Shown in pieces: positions 16,786 through 25,549 of a stretch of DNA of 64,000 bases (its first letter is position 1; every line of letters starts with the position of its first letter). The translations under genes were made by a program, and so were the position numbers. The DNA comes from Sphaerimonospora sp050942215. GTDB lineage: Bacteria > Actinomycetota > Actinomycetes > Streptosporangiales > Streptosporangiaceae. Location of the stretch: positions 5,518,001 to 5,582,000 of the forward strand of contig NZ_CP192056.1 in NCBI RefSeq assembly GCF_050942215.1. The letters run 5' to 3'. The notes beneath the pieces are model-generated. The model ran no database searches. It saw nothing but the letters and a program-made list of their open reading frames with translations, and was not told where the DNA came from.

Positions 16786-17208
16786 TCAACCGGCGGGACC
16801 GGCCGTATCTCCGCGGATTAGGCCGGTGCCGTCGGGCACGTCCGCGGCGTCGGCGCCGACCTGGACGATCTCGTTGTCCCGGTCGACGAAGACGACGCGC
16901 GGCTTGAGGGAGCCCAGCTCCTCCTCGGCCACGAGCGCGTACGCGATGATGATCACCAGGTCGCCCACGCTGATGAGCCGGGCGGCCGCGCCGTTGATCC
17001 CGATCATCCCGGAACCCGCCGGGCCCTCGATGACGTACGTCGACAGGCGGTTGCCGTTGTCGATGTCGACGATGTCGACCTTCTCGCCCTCCACGAGGTC
17101 GGCGGCGGCCATCAGGTCCGCGCTGATAGTGACCGATCCGACGTAGTGCAGATCGGCCTGGGTGACGGTGGCACGGTGGATCTTCGATTTCATCAGCGTG
17201 CGGAACAT
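16786..17208 (-). CDS. panD: Aspartate 1-decarboxylase
   Basis: This 140-residue pyruvoyl enzyme makes beta-alanine from aspartate for pantothenate and CoA. The start MFRTLMKSKIHRATVTQADL and the self-cleavage site Gly24-Ser25 (YVGSVTI) are intact. The remainder (ENGNRL-like IDNGNRLSTYVIEG, and NGAAARLISVGDLVIIIAYA) is standard. The last 20 residues are a Gly/Asp-rich tail slightly longer than average. It stands between the kinase and a sulfotransferase gene with short spacers and no obvious functional link. Confidence 0.95.
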   Translation of the reverse strand: MFRTLMKSKIHRATVTQADLHYVGSVTISADLMAAADLVEGEKVDIVDIDNGNRLSTYVIEGPAGSGMIGINGAAARLISVGDLVIIIAYALVAEEELGSLKPRVVFVDRDNEIVQVGADAADVPDGTGLIRGDTAGPAG

Positions 17209-17256
17209 GACCCCTCGCAGGCTTCCGGACAGTGCGCCGTCGATGATATGCGGCCG

Positions 17257-18222
17257 TCACACCCGCGATGTGACCGCCCGTCGTCGTACCGTCCAGGCGC
17301 CGCCGAGGCGGTAGCCGTACCACAGGAGCAGCGGCCAGGTCAGCGCGGTGACCAGCCACCGCTGGGTGGCCGGAAGCCGCACCGGGCGGTCGCCGATCCC
17401 GATCCGGTCGACGGCGAGCCGCGCCGGGCCGCCGGAGACGGTGTGCGCGACGCCCAGCCGCGCCTGCCGGTCGCCGAGGAAGCCCAAGTTCCCCGTCGCG
17501 TGCGGCAGGCCGAGCCGCGTGGTCAGCGCGGTCAGCGTCTCCGCCGGACGGGCCAGCAGGTCCTCGTAGCGTACGCGGACGACCTCCACGCCCTTGCCGC
17601 GCAGAACCTCGAAGGCGAGGTTCTGCACGAACCAGTGGACGGCCGTCCTGAGCGGCGTCCACCGGGTCATCGGCCGGCCGTCCTCCGCCTGGCGGATCCT
17701 CCCGCGCCGCACCTTTCCGGATCTGGAGGCGGCCACCGCGCGCGGGTCACGCACCAGGTGAACGATCCGCAGATCCATGATCGCGGACAGGCAGTACGCC
17801 AGGGATGCCTGCCTGCTCGAGTCCACCACGGTATGGGCATGGGCGATCTCTGCGGCCGCGGCATAGATCCGGGCGTACGAGCGGACGTACTCGACCAGCT
17901 CCGCCTCCCGCGACACGAGACCGAGGGCGTACGCCGGAATGCGGCGGGTGCGGTCGACCCGGACGCTCAGCCGCGTCAACCAGCCGACCTGGCTCTCCCG
18001 CCACTGGCCGAAGCCCCGGGCGCCCACCTTCCGCCAGAACGGGCAATGCTCGAACGCCTGTCCGCAGCCGCACGGCTCGCCCGCCGGTACGCCGCGCCGC
18101 CACAGGTGAGCGACCTCACCGAGCGGTGCGACTCCGGGCAGCTCACCGAGCAGACGCTCCAGCAGCATGCTGCCGCTACGCCCGAGCCCCCCTATGAAGA
18201 TCACCGGATCGGCCTCGACCAC
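17257..18222 (-). CDS. Sulfotransferase family protein (PAPS-dependent, inferred)
   Basis: This 321-residue cytosolic sulfotransferase-fold protein starts with GTG. The 5'-phosphosulfate loop reads FIGGLGRSGSMLLERLL (Gly/Arg/Ser at 14-18). The 3'-phosphate region is visible as LRIVHLVRDPRAVAASRSGK. A Cys cluster (CGCGQAFEHCPFW) near residues 51-62 is common in actinobacterial members. It lies directly downstream of a cysD/cysN/cysQ operon that makes and recycles the sulfuryl donor, so it likely transfers sulfate to a carbohydrate, lipid or secondary metabolite. The acceptor cannot be read from the sequence. Stf0-like families are alternatives. Confidence 0.82.
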   Translation of the reverse strand: MVEADPVIFIGGLGRSGSMLLERLLGELPGVAPLGEVAHLWRRGVPAGEPCGCGQAFEHCPFWRKVGARGFGQWRESQVGWLTRLSVRVDRTRRIPAYALGLVSREAELVEYVRSYARIYAAAAEIAHAHTVVDSSRQASLAYCLSAIMDLRIVHLVRDPRAVAASRSGKVRRGRIRQAEDGRPMTRWTPLRTAVHWFVQNLAFEVLRGKGVEVVRVRYEDLLARPAETLTALTTRLGLPHATGNLGFLGDRQARLGVAHTVSGGPARLAVDRIGIGDRPVRLPATQRWLVTALTWPLLLWYGYRLGGAWTVRRRAVTSRV

Positions 18223-18521
18223 TGGTCCTCCACGTTCTCGATACGGAACGCGATGAACCTAACGCCGGGTCTCCCGGCCGGAACGACCATCCACTAATGA
18301 TCTACAACTGCTGGAGGACACCTTGAACGATCACCCCGGCTTCGGCGCCGTGGGACGTGAGGACGGGAGCGGGCGGGTGCTCCGGCCGACGTAAGACCGT
18401 GCCCGAGAACCACCGCGCCCGAGGAGGCCGGAAGCCTCGCGCACCAGACCGCGACTATCACGGCCGGCCGGAGCGGTCGCCCGTTTCCGCCCGTCCCCCC
18501 TCTTTTCGAGTTTTTCGAGCC

Positions 18522-19784
18522 TCAGCGAGAATCGATGATCATCCCGGCGCCGACCGTGCCGTTGGTGGCCTCGTCGATCAGGATGAACCCGCCGCTGAGG
18601 CGGTTGCGCGCGTACTCGTCGACGAAGAGCGGCTGCGTCGTGCGCAGCGACACCCGGCCGATCTCGTTGAGGCCGAGCGAGGTCGCCGACTCGTCCCGGT
18701 GAAGGGTGTTGATGTCGAGCCGGTAGTGCAGGTCCCTGACCAGGGCCCGGGCCGTACGCGTGGTGTGCTTGATGATGAGCTTGGATCCCGGCTGCAGCTT
18801 CAGCCCGTCGGCCATCCAGCAGACCATCGCCTCGACCTCCTGGGCGGCCTTCGGCTGGTTGTTGGGCCGGCAGATCATGTCGCCGCGCGAGATGTCGATG
18901 TCGTCGGCGAGCCGGAGCGTGACCGACATCGGCGAGAACGCCTCCTCGACCGGGCCGTCGAACGTGTCGATCCTCGTGATCGTGGTCGTGAGACCCGAGG
19001 GCAGGTGCAGGACCTCGTCACCCGGCTTGAGCACGCCCCCGGCGACCTGCCCGGCGTACCCCCGGTAGTCGTGCAGCTCCTGGCTGGTGGCGTTGTGCGG
19101 CCTTATGACGTACTGCACCGGGAACCGCACGTCGACCAGGTTCCGGTCGGAGGCGATGTGCACGTTCTCCAGGTGGTGCAGCAGCGAGGAGCCGCCGTAC
19201 CACGGCATGTTCTCCGAGCGGGAGACCACGTTGTCGCCGTGCAGCGCGGAGATCGGGATGAACTTGAGGTCGGCCGCGTTCAGCTTCGAGGCGAACGCGG
19301 TGAACTCCTCGCGGATCTCCGCGAACCGCTTCTCCGAGTAGTCGACCAGGTCCATCTTGTTCACCGCGAGCACCAGGTGCGGCACCCGCAGCAGCGTCGT
19401 GAGGAACGCGTGCCGCCGCGACTGCTCCAGCACGCCCTTGCGCGCGTCGATCAGGATGATCGCAAGGTCGGCCGTCGACGCGCCGGTCACCATGTTCCGG
19501 GTGTACTGGATGTGCCCCGGCGTGTCGGCGATGATGAACTTCCGCCCGGGCGTGGCGAAGTAGCGGTAGGCGACGTCGATCGTGATGCCCTGCTCCCGCT
19601 CGGCACGCAGGCCGTCGGTCAGCAGGGACAGGTCGGTGTACTCGGTGCCGCGGTCGCGCGAGGTGCGCTCGACGGCCTCCAGCTGGTCCTCGAAGATCGC
19701 TTTGGAGTCGAAGAGCAGCCGTCCGATCAGCGTGGACTTGCCGTCGTCGACGCTACCCGCGGTCGCGAACCGAAGGATGTCCAT
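18522..19784 (-). CDS. cysN: Sulfate adenylyltransferase, GTPase subunit
   Basis: This 420-residue EF-Tu-like GTPase couples GTP hydrolysis to APS formation by CysD. The G-motifs are intact: GSVDDGKST (residues 10-18), DTPGH and NKMD. The beta-barrel domains fill the C-terminal half. It has no C-terminal APS-kinase (CysC) extension, so PAPS formation would need a separate kinase, not seen in this window. It follows cysD by 108 bp on the same strand. The 299-bp region between it and the sulfotransferase gene contains no supported gene. Confidence 0.95.
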   Translation of the reverse strand: MDILRFATAGSVDDGKSTLIGRLLFDSKAIFEDQLEAVERTSRDRGTEYTDLSLLTDGLRAEREQGITIDVAYRYFATPGRKFIIADTPGHIQYTRNMVTGASTADLAIILIDARKGVLEQSRRHAFLTTLLRVPHLVLAVNKMDLVDYSEKRFAEIREEFTAFASKLNAADLKFIPISALHGDNVVSRSENMPWYGGSSLLHHLENVHIASDRNLVDVRFPVQYVIRPHNATSQELHDYRGYAGQVAGGVLKPGDEVLHLPSGLTTTITRIDTFDGPVEEAFSPMSVTLRLADDIDISRGDMICRPNNQPKAAQEVEAMVCWMADGLKLQPGSKLIIKHTTRTARALVRDLHYRLDINTLHRDESATSLGLNEIGRVSLRTTQPLFVDEYARNRLSGGFILIDEATNGTVGAGMIIDSR

Positions 19785-19892
19785 TACTCCGCTACTCCTG
19801 CTCTCCGAAGGTCGTACGGCTCTCGCCCGGAAGGTCGCCGGCGCGCGTGGACACGCCGTGAAGGCACATCAGAAACGCGTCGTGAAGGCGCA

Positions 19893-20807
19893 TCAGAAGT
19901 AGCCTTCCTTCTTGCGGTCTTCCATGGCCGCCTCGGAGGCCCGGTCGTCGGCCCGGGTGGCGCCCCGCTCGGTGATCCGGGTGGCGGCGATCTCGTCGAT
20001 GATCTGGTCGACCGTCCTCGCGGCGGACTCCACGGCTCCGGTGCAGGTCATGTCGCCAACCGTGCGATAGCGGACCGTGGCCTCGAAGACGGGCTCGTCC
20101 TCGCCCCGCTGGACGATCGCCGAATCCGCGAGCAGCATGCCGTCGCGCTCGAAGACCTTACGGGTGTGCGCGTAGTAGATCGGCGGGATTTCCACGCCCT
20201 CCCGCCGGATGTAGTGCCACACGTCCAGCTCGGTCCAGTTGGACAGCGGGAACACGCGGATCTGCTCGCCCGGGCGGACCCGGGTGTTGTACAGGTTCCA
20301 CAGCTCGGGCCGCTGGTTCTTCGGGTCCCACTGGCCGAACTCGTCGCGGAAGGAGAACACCCGCTCCTTGGCCCTGGCCTTCTCCTCGTCGCGCCTGCCG
20401 CCGCCGAAGATCGCGTCGAACCGGTTCTCCTCGATCGCGTCGAGCAGCGTCGTGGTCTGCAGCCGGTTGCGGGAGGCTCGCCGCCCGGTCTGCTCGACCA
20501 CCCGACCGGCGTCGATGGTCGCCTGCACCGAGGCGATGACGAGCCGCACACCCAGCTCGGCCACCCGCCGGTCCCGGAACTCGATCACTTCGGGGAAGTT
20601 GTGGCCGGTGTCCACGTGCATGAGGGGGAACGGGATGGGGGCGGGCCAGAACGCCTTCTCCGCGACCCGCAGCATCACGATCGAGTCCTTGCCGCCCGAG
20701 AAGAGCAGACACGGTCGCTCGAACTCTGCCGCGACCTCACGCATGATGTGGATCGCCTCGGCTTCGAGCACGTCGAGCTGCGACGTCGTGTAGTCACGCT
20801 GAAGCAT
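19893..20807 (-). CDS. cysD: Sulfate adenylyltransferase, catalytic subunit
   Basis: This 304-residue PP-loop ATP sulfurylase subunit makes adenosine 5'-phosphosulfate from ATP and sulfate together with CysN. The PP-loop SGGKDS lies at residues 37-42, and HVDTGHNFPEVIEFRD and FGGGRRDEEKARAKER are the expected family signatures. The start at ATG 20807 is fixed by GAAGGAAG just upstream and by homology (MLQRDYTTSQLDVLEAEAIH). The gene overlaps the end of cysQ by 14 bp, showing coupling. No PAPS reductase gene is nearby, which points to sulfation rather than cysteine synthesis. Confidence 0.95.
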   Translation of the reverse strand: MLQRDYTTSQLDVLEAEAIHIMREVAAEFERPCLLFSGGKDSIVMLRVAEKAFWPAPIPFPLMHVDTGHNFPEVIEFRDRRVAELGVRLVIASVQATIDAGRVVEQTGRRASRNRLQTTTLLDAIEENRFDAIFGGGRRDEEKARAKERVFSFRDEFGQWDPKNQRPELWNLYNTRVRPGEQIRVFPLSNWTELDVWHYIRREGVEIPPIYYAHTRKVFERDGMLLADSAIVQRGEDEPVFEATVRYRTVGDMTCTGAVESAARTVDQIIDEIAATRITERGATRADDRASEAAMEDRKKEGYF

Positions 20808-21594
20808 TGGGCTTCCTTCGGGGAGACTGCAGGTCACGGATTCCGGCGAGCAAGGTTACCGCCAGATCCGGTAGGGAGACCAGGATATCGGGCAGCCATG
20901 GGTCCGCTCTGTTGTAGGTCAGCGCTGAGCCATCGACCCTGCTCGCGTGGGCTCCCGACGCCAGCGCCACCGCCACCGGGGCGGCCGAGTCCCACTCGTA
21001 CTGCCCGCCCGAGTGGACGTACGCCTCGACCTCGCCGCTCAGCACCGCGGAGATCTTCCCGCCGGCGGAGCCGATCGGCATGAGCTCGGCGCCCACGAGA
21101 TCGGCCAGATCCCGTACGAGCTGCGGCGGCCTGCTGCGACTGACCGCGATCCGGATCCGCCCCCCGGGCTCGGGCCGGGACAGGACGGGTGGTTCCGCGG
21201 TCGTGAGCGTACGCCCCTGGGCCGGCAGCGCGACGGCGCCTGCGGCCAGCTTCCCGTCCTCCCACAGCGCGACGTGCACGGCCCAGTCCGACCGTCCCTC
21301 CTCGCCGAACTCGCGGGTGCCGTCCAGGGGATCGACGATCCACACCCGCCGGGCGGACACCCGCCGGGGATCGGTCCGCTCCTCGTGGGTCGCCTCCTCC
21401 GACAGCACCGCGTCACCCGGCCGGAGGCGCTCCAGGGCCTCCACGAGGAAGACGTGCGCGGCGCGATCCCCGGCGTCCCGCAGAGCCTGCTGGTCCTCGA
21501 ACCCGTAGCGGGCGCGAAGCTTGAGCAGTCGCTCTCCCGCCTCGGTCGCCAGGTCACCGGCGAGGGCATGGTCGTCCCGGATCGGCATGTTCAC
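20794..21594 (-). CDS. cysQ: 3'(2'),5'-bisphosphate nucleotidase
   Basis: This protein of about 266 residues, of the inositol-monophosphatase superfamily, hydrolyses PAP, the by-product of sulfotransferases, and can regulate PAPS levels. The metal-binding motif DPLDGTREF and the C-terminal EWDSAAPVAVALASGAH are intact. The start is GTG 21594, whose first base is shared with the stop of the preceding gene (TAGTG); ATG 21588 is two codons later. The placement before cysD with overlap ties PAP removal to sulfate activation. Confidence 0.9.
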   Translation of the reverse strand: MNMPIRDDHALAGDLATEAGERLLKLRARYGFEDQQALRDAGDRAAHVFLVEALERLRPGDAVLSEEATHEERTDPRRVSARRVWIVDPLDGTREFGEEGRSDWAVHVALWEDGKLAAGAVALPAQGRTLTTAEPPVLSRPEPGGRIRIAVSRSRPPQLVRDLADLVGAELMPIGSAGGKISAVLSGEVEAYVHSGGQYEWDSAAPVAVALASGAHASRVDGSALTYNRADPWLPDILVSLPDLAVTLLAGIRDLQSPRRKPNASA

Positions 21595-22346
21595 TACGCT
21601 CCCGCCCCGCGGGCCACCGTGGAGCACGTCTTCCACAGGATCCGCAGATCCAACATCACAGACCAGTTCTCGACATAACGCAGGTCCAACCGTACCGATT
21701 CCTCCAAGGACAGGTCGGTTCCGCCGTCGATCTGCCACAGTCCGGTCATCCCCGGCCGGACCATCAGGCGCACGCGCACCTCGTCACCGTACCGCTCCAC
21801 CTCCTCGGGCAGCACGGGGCGCGGGCCGACCAGGGACATGTCGCCGCGCAGCACATTGATCAACTGAGGGAGCTCGTCGAGCGAGCGACGCCTGAGCCAG
21901 CCGCCGAGCGGCGTCATACGCGGATCCCGCCCGATCTTGAGGAGCGGGCCGTGCCGATCGCTGACGAGATCTCCGACGAGTTCGACCTTCCGGCCCTGCG
22001 TGCCCGGACGGGTCGTACGGAACCGCAGGAGCGTGAACTCCACGCCGTCCCTGCCGATCCGCAGCCGCCGGTCGAGCACCGGCCCGGGGCCGGTGACCCG
22101 TACGGCCACGGCGATCGCGGCCATCACCGGCGCCAGGGCGGTCAGCGCGAGGGCGGCGACCAGCCGGTCGAAACCGGTCTTGACCAGACGCCGGGCGCCC
22201 GTCGGCCCGACCGGCCGTGTGGTCGGCCGCGGCCCGCCGGGAAGCGGTGACCCCCCGGGACGCCGGGATCTGCCGGGGAACGGCGACCTTCCGGTGGTCG
22301 CAGCGGGCATCTCACCGTCCAGCACGCACGCCTCCAGGCCGCTCAT
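21594..22346 (-). CDS. Undecaprenyl-phosphate sugar phosphotransferase (WcaJ/bacterial sugar transferase family)
   Basis: This 250-residue protein starts at ATG 22346, about 20 bp after a -10 box. After a Pro/Arg-rich tail it has one hydrophobic segment (LVAALALTALAPVMAAIAVAV) and the bacterial sugar transferase domain: GPGPVLDRRLRIGRDG, then RMTPLGGWLRRRSLDELPQL, then GDMSLVGPRPVLPEEV, then RPGMTGLWQIDGG. These proteins move a sugar-1-phosphate to a polyprenyl carrier and so begin exopolysaccharide or glycan units at the membrane. It is the first gene of the operon with cysQ, cysD and cysN, which suggests the glycan made is sulfated. That link is inferred. Confidence 0.83.
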   Translation of the reverse strand: MSGLEACVLDGEMPAATTGRSPFPGRSRRPGGSPLPGGPRPTTRPVGPTGARRLVKTGFDRLVAALALTALAPVMAAIAVAVRVTGPGPVLDRRLRIGRDGVEFTLLRFRTTRPGTQGRKVELVGDLVSDRHGPLLKIGRDPRMTPLGGWLRRRSLDELPQLINVLRGDMSLVGPRPVLPEEVERYGDEVRVRLMVRPGMTGLWQIDGGTDLSLEESVRLDLRYVENWSVMLDLRILWKTCSTVARGAGA

Positions 22347-22368
22347 AGCAATTCGACTACCAAGCGTG

Positions 22369-22374
22369 ATTATA
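22369..22374 (-). promoter_or_regulatory. -10 box of the sugar transferase-cys operon
   Basis: A consensus TATAAT reads on the minus strand in an AT-rich patch of otherwise GC-rich DNA, 22 bp upstream of ATG 22346. No good -35 is visible at 17 bp. Confidence 0.5.
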
Positions 22375-22418
22375 GAATTACCCAAGGTCGTCGGCGGCGC
22401 TGGCGGCCCGGCGTGTAT

Positions 22419-23042
22419 TCAGCGGGGTGGCTTCGCCGGATTGAGGTCGGCGGCGTGGAATTTGTTCTGGGTGGCCTCGAGGCCCGCGGTGATGAGCGAC
22501 TCCGTCATGTCGGCCGCCCGGTCGACCAGGAACGGCAGGTCCTTGCGCTCGGCCGTGGCGAAGTCGCGCAGCACGAACGTCGCCGGATCCATCCGCCCGG
22601 GGGGCCGCCCGATGCCGAACCTGATCCGCAGGTAGTCACGGGTGCCCAGCGTCTTGGTGATCGACTTCAGCCCGTTGTGGCCGTTGTCGCCGCCGCCCGC
22701 CTTCGTGCGCAGCGCGCCGTACGGAATGTCCAGCTCGTCGTGCACCACGATCACGCCGTCCGGCGTGACCTTGAAGAAGTCGGCGAGCGCCTTGACCGGG
22801 CCGCCGGACAGATTCATGAACGACAGCGGCTTCGCCAGGACCACCGGCGTGCCCGCCAGCCTGCCCTCGACGATCTCGGCCCGCGACCGGTGCGCCTTGA
22901 ATCGTCCGCCGATCCGGGCCGCCAGTTCGTCGAGCACCATGAAACCGACGTTGTGCCGGTTTCCGGCGTACTCCGGCCCCGGGTTGCCCAGGCCGACGAT
23001 CAGCCACCGCCGTTCGGCGGCTCCATTGCCGCGGGAAAACAT
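22419..23042 (-). CDS. pth: Peptidyl-tRNA hydrolase
   Basis: This 207-residue enzyme releases peptides from prematurely dissociated peptidyl-tRNA. The catalytic region GLGNPGPEYAGNRHNVGF (Asn20, His30), SFMNLSGGPV and VVHDELDIPYG are intact. The start at ATG 23042 is set by GAGGAG 6 bp upstream; longer reading frames lack an RBS. It stands downstream of rplY in the common actinobacterial order prs-rplY-pth. Confidence 0.95.
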   Translation of the reverse strand: MFSRGNGAAERRWLIVGLGNPGPEYAGNRHNVGFMVLDELAARIGGRFKAHRSRAEIVEGRLAGTPVVLAKPLSFMNLSGGPVKALADFFKVTPDGVIVVHDELDIPYGALRTKAGGGDNGHNGLKSITKTLGTRDYLRIRFGIGRPPGRMDPATFVLRDFATAERKDLPFLVDRAADMTESLITAGLEATQNKFHAADLNPAKPPR

Positions 23043-23095
23043 CGCCGTCTCCTCAGCCAGGTCACTACGCGTCCGCATAAGAGCATCGCAGGTCG

Positions 23096-23230
23096 TCACC
23101 GGTCATCGCAGCGGACCGCAGCAGACATCGCGGGTCATCAGGGGCCATCACCGTCATCACGGCCATCAATGTCATCAACGTCAGGAACATCACAGGTCAT
23201 CAGGGTCATCACAGGTCATCGCCGGTCGCA
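23096..23230. repeat. Degenerate CATCA-rich repeat between rplY and pth
   Basis: About 14 imperfect copies of a 9-10-bp unit close to TCATCACAGG, all in one orientation, fill the spacer between pth and the rplY terminator. The last copies (from about 23187) are the most regular. No coding potential is supported. Confidence 0.6.
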
Positions 23231-23240
23231 CAGACAGAGA

Positions 23241-23270
23241 AGTCCTCCACGGGCGATGCCGTGGAGGACT
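23241..23270 (-). terminator. Terminator hairpin of rplY
   Basis: A perfect 12-bp stem (AGTCCTCCACGG at 23241-23252 against 23259-23270) with a 6-nt loop lies 38 bp past the rplY stop. Confidence 0.75.
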
Positions 23271-23308
23271 CTCCCACTCGGCCGTCATGCCGGCGGCCGA
23301 TTCGTTCG

Positions 23309-23899
23309 TTACTCGGCGGCCTCGGCCTCGCCCTCGGCGGCGGCCTCCTCGGGCAGGGCGGCGACCGGAGCGGCGATCACCTGCAGCACCAGCGCCTCGG
23401 GCTCGTCGACCAGCGTCGTGCCCTCCGGCAGCGTGATGTCGCCCGCGCTGACGACGAAGCCGGCGTCCTTGCCGGCGACGTCCACGTCGACACCGGTCGG
23501 GATGCGGGTCGCCTCGGCCTCGACCGCGAGCGTGACGAGCTGCTGATCGACGATCGCGCTGCCGATCGGCTCGCCCAGGACGTTGATCGGGATCTCGACG
23601 GTGACCTTCTCACCCCGCTTGACCAGGAGCAGGTCGACATGCTCGAGGTGCCCCTTGATCGGGTCGCGCTGGACGCCCTTGGGCAGCGCTATCTCGTCGA
23701 CGCCCTCACCCTGGAGGTGGATCAGCACGTTCGGCGTGCGCAGCGCGAGCAGCAGCTCGTGACCCGGCAGGGTCAGGTGCCGCGGCTCGGTGCCGTGGCC
23801 GTACAGCACGGCGGGAACCTTGTGAGCGCGACGGATCTTGCGGGCGGCGCCCTTGCCGAACTCGTTACGCGGCTCGACGTGGATGGCTACATCAGGCAC
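23309..23899 (-). CDS. rplY: 50S ribosomal protein L25 (CTC form)
   Basis: This 196-residue protein is the long actinobacterial form of L25, which binds 5S rRNA through its N-terminal domain (residues 1-95, RKIRRAHKVPAVLYGHGTEP). It also carries a C-terminal TL5/CTC beta domain and an acidic Ala/Glu-rich tail. The GTG start at 23899 is chosen because AGGAGA lies 6 bp upstream. It sits in the conserved prs-rplY-pth order, but is separated from prs by an unusual repeat region. Confidence 0.94.
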   Translation of the reverse strand: MPDVAIHVEPRNEFGKGAARKIRRAHKVPAVLYGHGTEPRHLTLPGHELLLALRTPNVLIHLQGEGVDEIALPKGVQRDPIKGHLEHVDLLLVKRGEKVTVEIPINVLGEPIGSAIVDQQLVTLAVEAEATRIPTGVDVDVAGKDAGFVVSAGDITLPEGTTLVDEPEALVLQVIAAPVAALPEEAAAEGEAEAAE

Positions 23900-24010
23900 G
23901 GCACATCTCCTAGGGATGAGAACTCGACGGATGGATGGTGCGCTCCCCCTCACCCGCCCTAGCGGAAGGCGTTACGAGCGCAACCCCGTCACTCTACCGC
24001 CCCTCCCCGC

Positions 24011-24291
24011 GTGATCTTGCAAATACTCGCAGCGATGCCCCACGATCTGGGCTTCTCCCCCTGCCGATCTTGCAGAAACTCGCAGCGATGCCCCCCGACC
24101 TGGCGATATGCATTTCGTGATCTTGCAGTGGTACGGCTCATCCGTACATGCCCCCCGCGAAACGCGGCGGACAGTGCAAGATCACGAAAGGTGAATGCCC
24201 AGGTGAGCGCGGACACATCGAAGTTTCTGCAAGATCACGGCAAGTGTTCGCGCAGCTCAAAGCGCCTTTGTGCGAGAAAGTGCAAGATCAC
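24011..24291. repeat. Six TGCAAGATCAC boxes phased at 53 bp
   Basis: The 11-bp motif occurs three times as GTGATCTTGCA (24011-24021, 24064-24074 with one change, 24117-24127). It then occurs three times inverted as TGCAAGATCAC (24175-24185, 24228-24238, 24281-24291). Within each set the spacing is exactly 53 bp. The DNA between boxes is mostly different, except for a shared ACTCGCAGCGATGCCCC after the first two. The array fills the 444-bp spacer between prs and rplY; no ORF is supported there. Confidence 0.8.
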
Positions 24292-24343
24292 GGCGGGGTG
24301 GTGGTGGTGGTGATGGTGATGGGGGGTGCTGGGAGGGCGGGGG

Positions 24344-25321
24344 TCAGGAGTCGCCCTCGAAGAGGCTGGTGACGGAGCCGTCGGTGAACACCTGCTCTAT
24401 GGCGCGGGCGATCAGCGGCGCGATCGACAGGACCGTGAGGCTGTCGAACCTCTTCTCCTCCGGAATCGGCAGCGTGTTGGTGACGACCACCTCGGAGATC
24501 CGCGAATTCTTCAGACGGTCGACGGCCGGGTCGGAGAACACCGCGTGCGTCGCCGCCGCGATCACATCGGTGGCGCCGTGCTCGTAGAGCGCGTCCGCCG
24601 CCTTGCAGATCGAGCCGCCGGTGTCGATCATGTCGTCGATCAGCACACAGGTCCGGCCCCGGACCTTGCCGACCACCTCGTGTACCTTCACCTGGTTGGC
24701 CACGTCGAGGTCACGCCGCTTGTGAATGAACGCCACGGGCGTGCCCAGCGTGTCGGACCAGCGCTCGGCCAGCCGCACCCGGCCGGTGTCCGGCGAGACG
24801 ATCGTGGTGGTCGCCGGGTCGAGCTTGCCCTGGAGATACTTGATCAGCACGGGCATCGCGAACAGATGGTCGACCGGGCCGTCGAAGAATCCCTGGATCT
24901 GGGAGGTGTGCAGGTCGATCGACATCAGCCGGTCGGCGCCCGCCTCGTCGAACAGGTCCGCGATCAGGCGGGCCGTGATCGGCTCGCGGCCGCGGCCCTT
25001 CTTGTCCTGCCGCGCGTAGCCGTAGAACGGCATGATCACAGTGATCCGCTTGGCCGAGGCCCGTTTGAGGGCGTCCACCATGATCAACTGCTCCATGATC
25101 CACTGGTTGATCGGAGCCGTGTGGCTCTGGAGCACGAAGGCGTCGCATCCGCGTACCGACTCCAGATAGCGGACGTAGATCTCGCCGTTGGCGAAATCCA
25201 GCAACTTGGTGGGGGTGATCTCGATGTCGAGATTGGCCGCGATCTCCTCGGCCAGCTCTGGGTACGCACGGCCGGAGAAGAACATCAGGTTCCGCTCTCC
25301 CGTGGTCTTCTTGCCGCTCAT
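24344..25321 (-). CDS. prs: Ribose-phosphate diphosphokinase (PRPP synthetase)
   Basis: This 325-residue enzyme makes phosphoribosyl pyrophosphate for nucleotide, His and Trp synthesis. The signature DLHTSQIQGFF (metal binding), the flexible KRRD loop and the PRPP-binding loop VLIDDMIDTGGSI are intact. A GGTGAGGAG box precedes the ATG. It follows glmU on the same strand as usual in actinobacteria, where GlmU and Prs are often cotranscribed. Confidence 0.96.
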   Translation of the reverse strand: MSGKKTTGERNLMFFSGRAYPELAEEIAANLDIEITPTKLLDFANGEIYVRYLESVRGCDAFVLQSHTAPINQWIMEQLIMVDALKRASAKRITVIMPFYGYARQDKKGRGREPITARLIADLFDEAGADRLMSIDLHTSQIQGFFDGPVDHLFAMPVLIKYLQGKLDPATTTIVSPDTGRVRLAERWSDTLGTPVAFIHKRRDLDVANQVKVHEVVGKVRGRTCVLIDDMIDTGGSICKAADALYEHGATDVIAAATHAVFSDPAVDRLKNSRISEVVVTNTLPIPEEKRFDSLTVLSIAPLIARAIEQVFTDGSVTSLFEGDS

Positions 25322-25549
25322 GCCGCGCTCCTCACCTTTCGACCCTGCCCCATGCCCATCGACATGCCTGGTGGCATGCTCGGTCCCGCTGGTAGCTCAC
25401 GGTGTCCTCCCGCCCCCGCGATCGGAGGCTGCGCGCTCGGGTCCGCGCATCGAACTTTCTTTCTCTTTCTTCAGTGTTCCCGCTACGTACGGCACACGCG
25501 GCCGAGCGGGCCGAGCCGCCGTACGGGTCTCCTGTTCCGGGTTGTCTCC

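Noticed and set aside
18323..18394. Small ORF starting at TTG with GGAGG upstream, between cysN and the sulfotransferase gene
   Set aside because: Only 23 codons, no similarity and no operon context; the RBS-like match is probably chance.
18357..21083. A 908-codon open frame on the plus strand opposite cysN/cysD
   Set aside because: It is the mirror of strongly supported minus-strand genes, with Arg/Val/Gly-rich shadow composition and no recognisable domain.
24011..24291. CRISPR array
   Set aside because: The 53-bp periodic boxes are only 11 bp long, occur in both orientations, and no cas genes are in the window.
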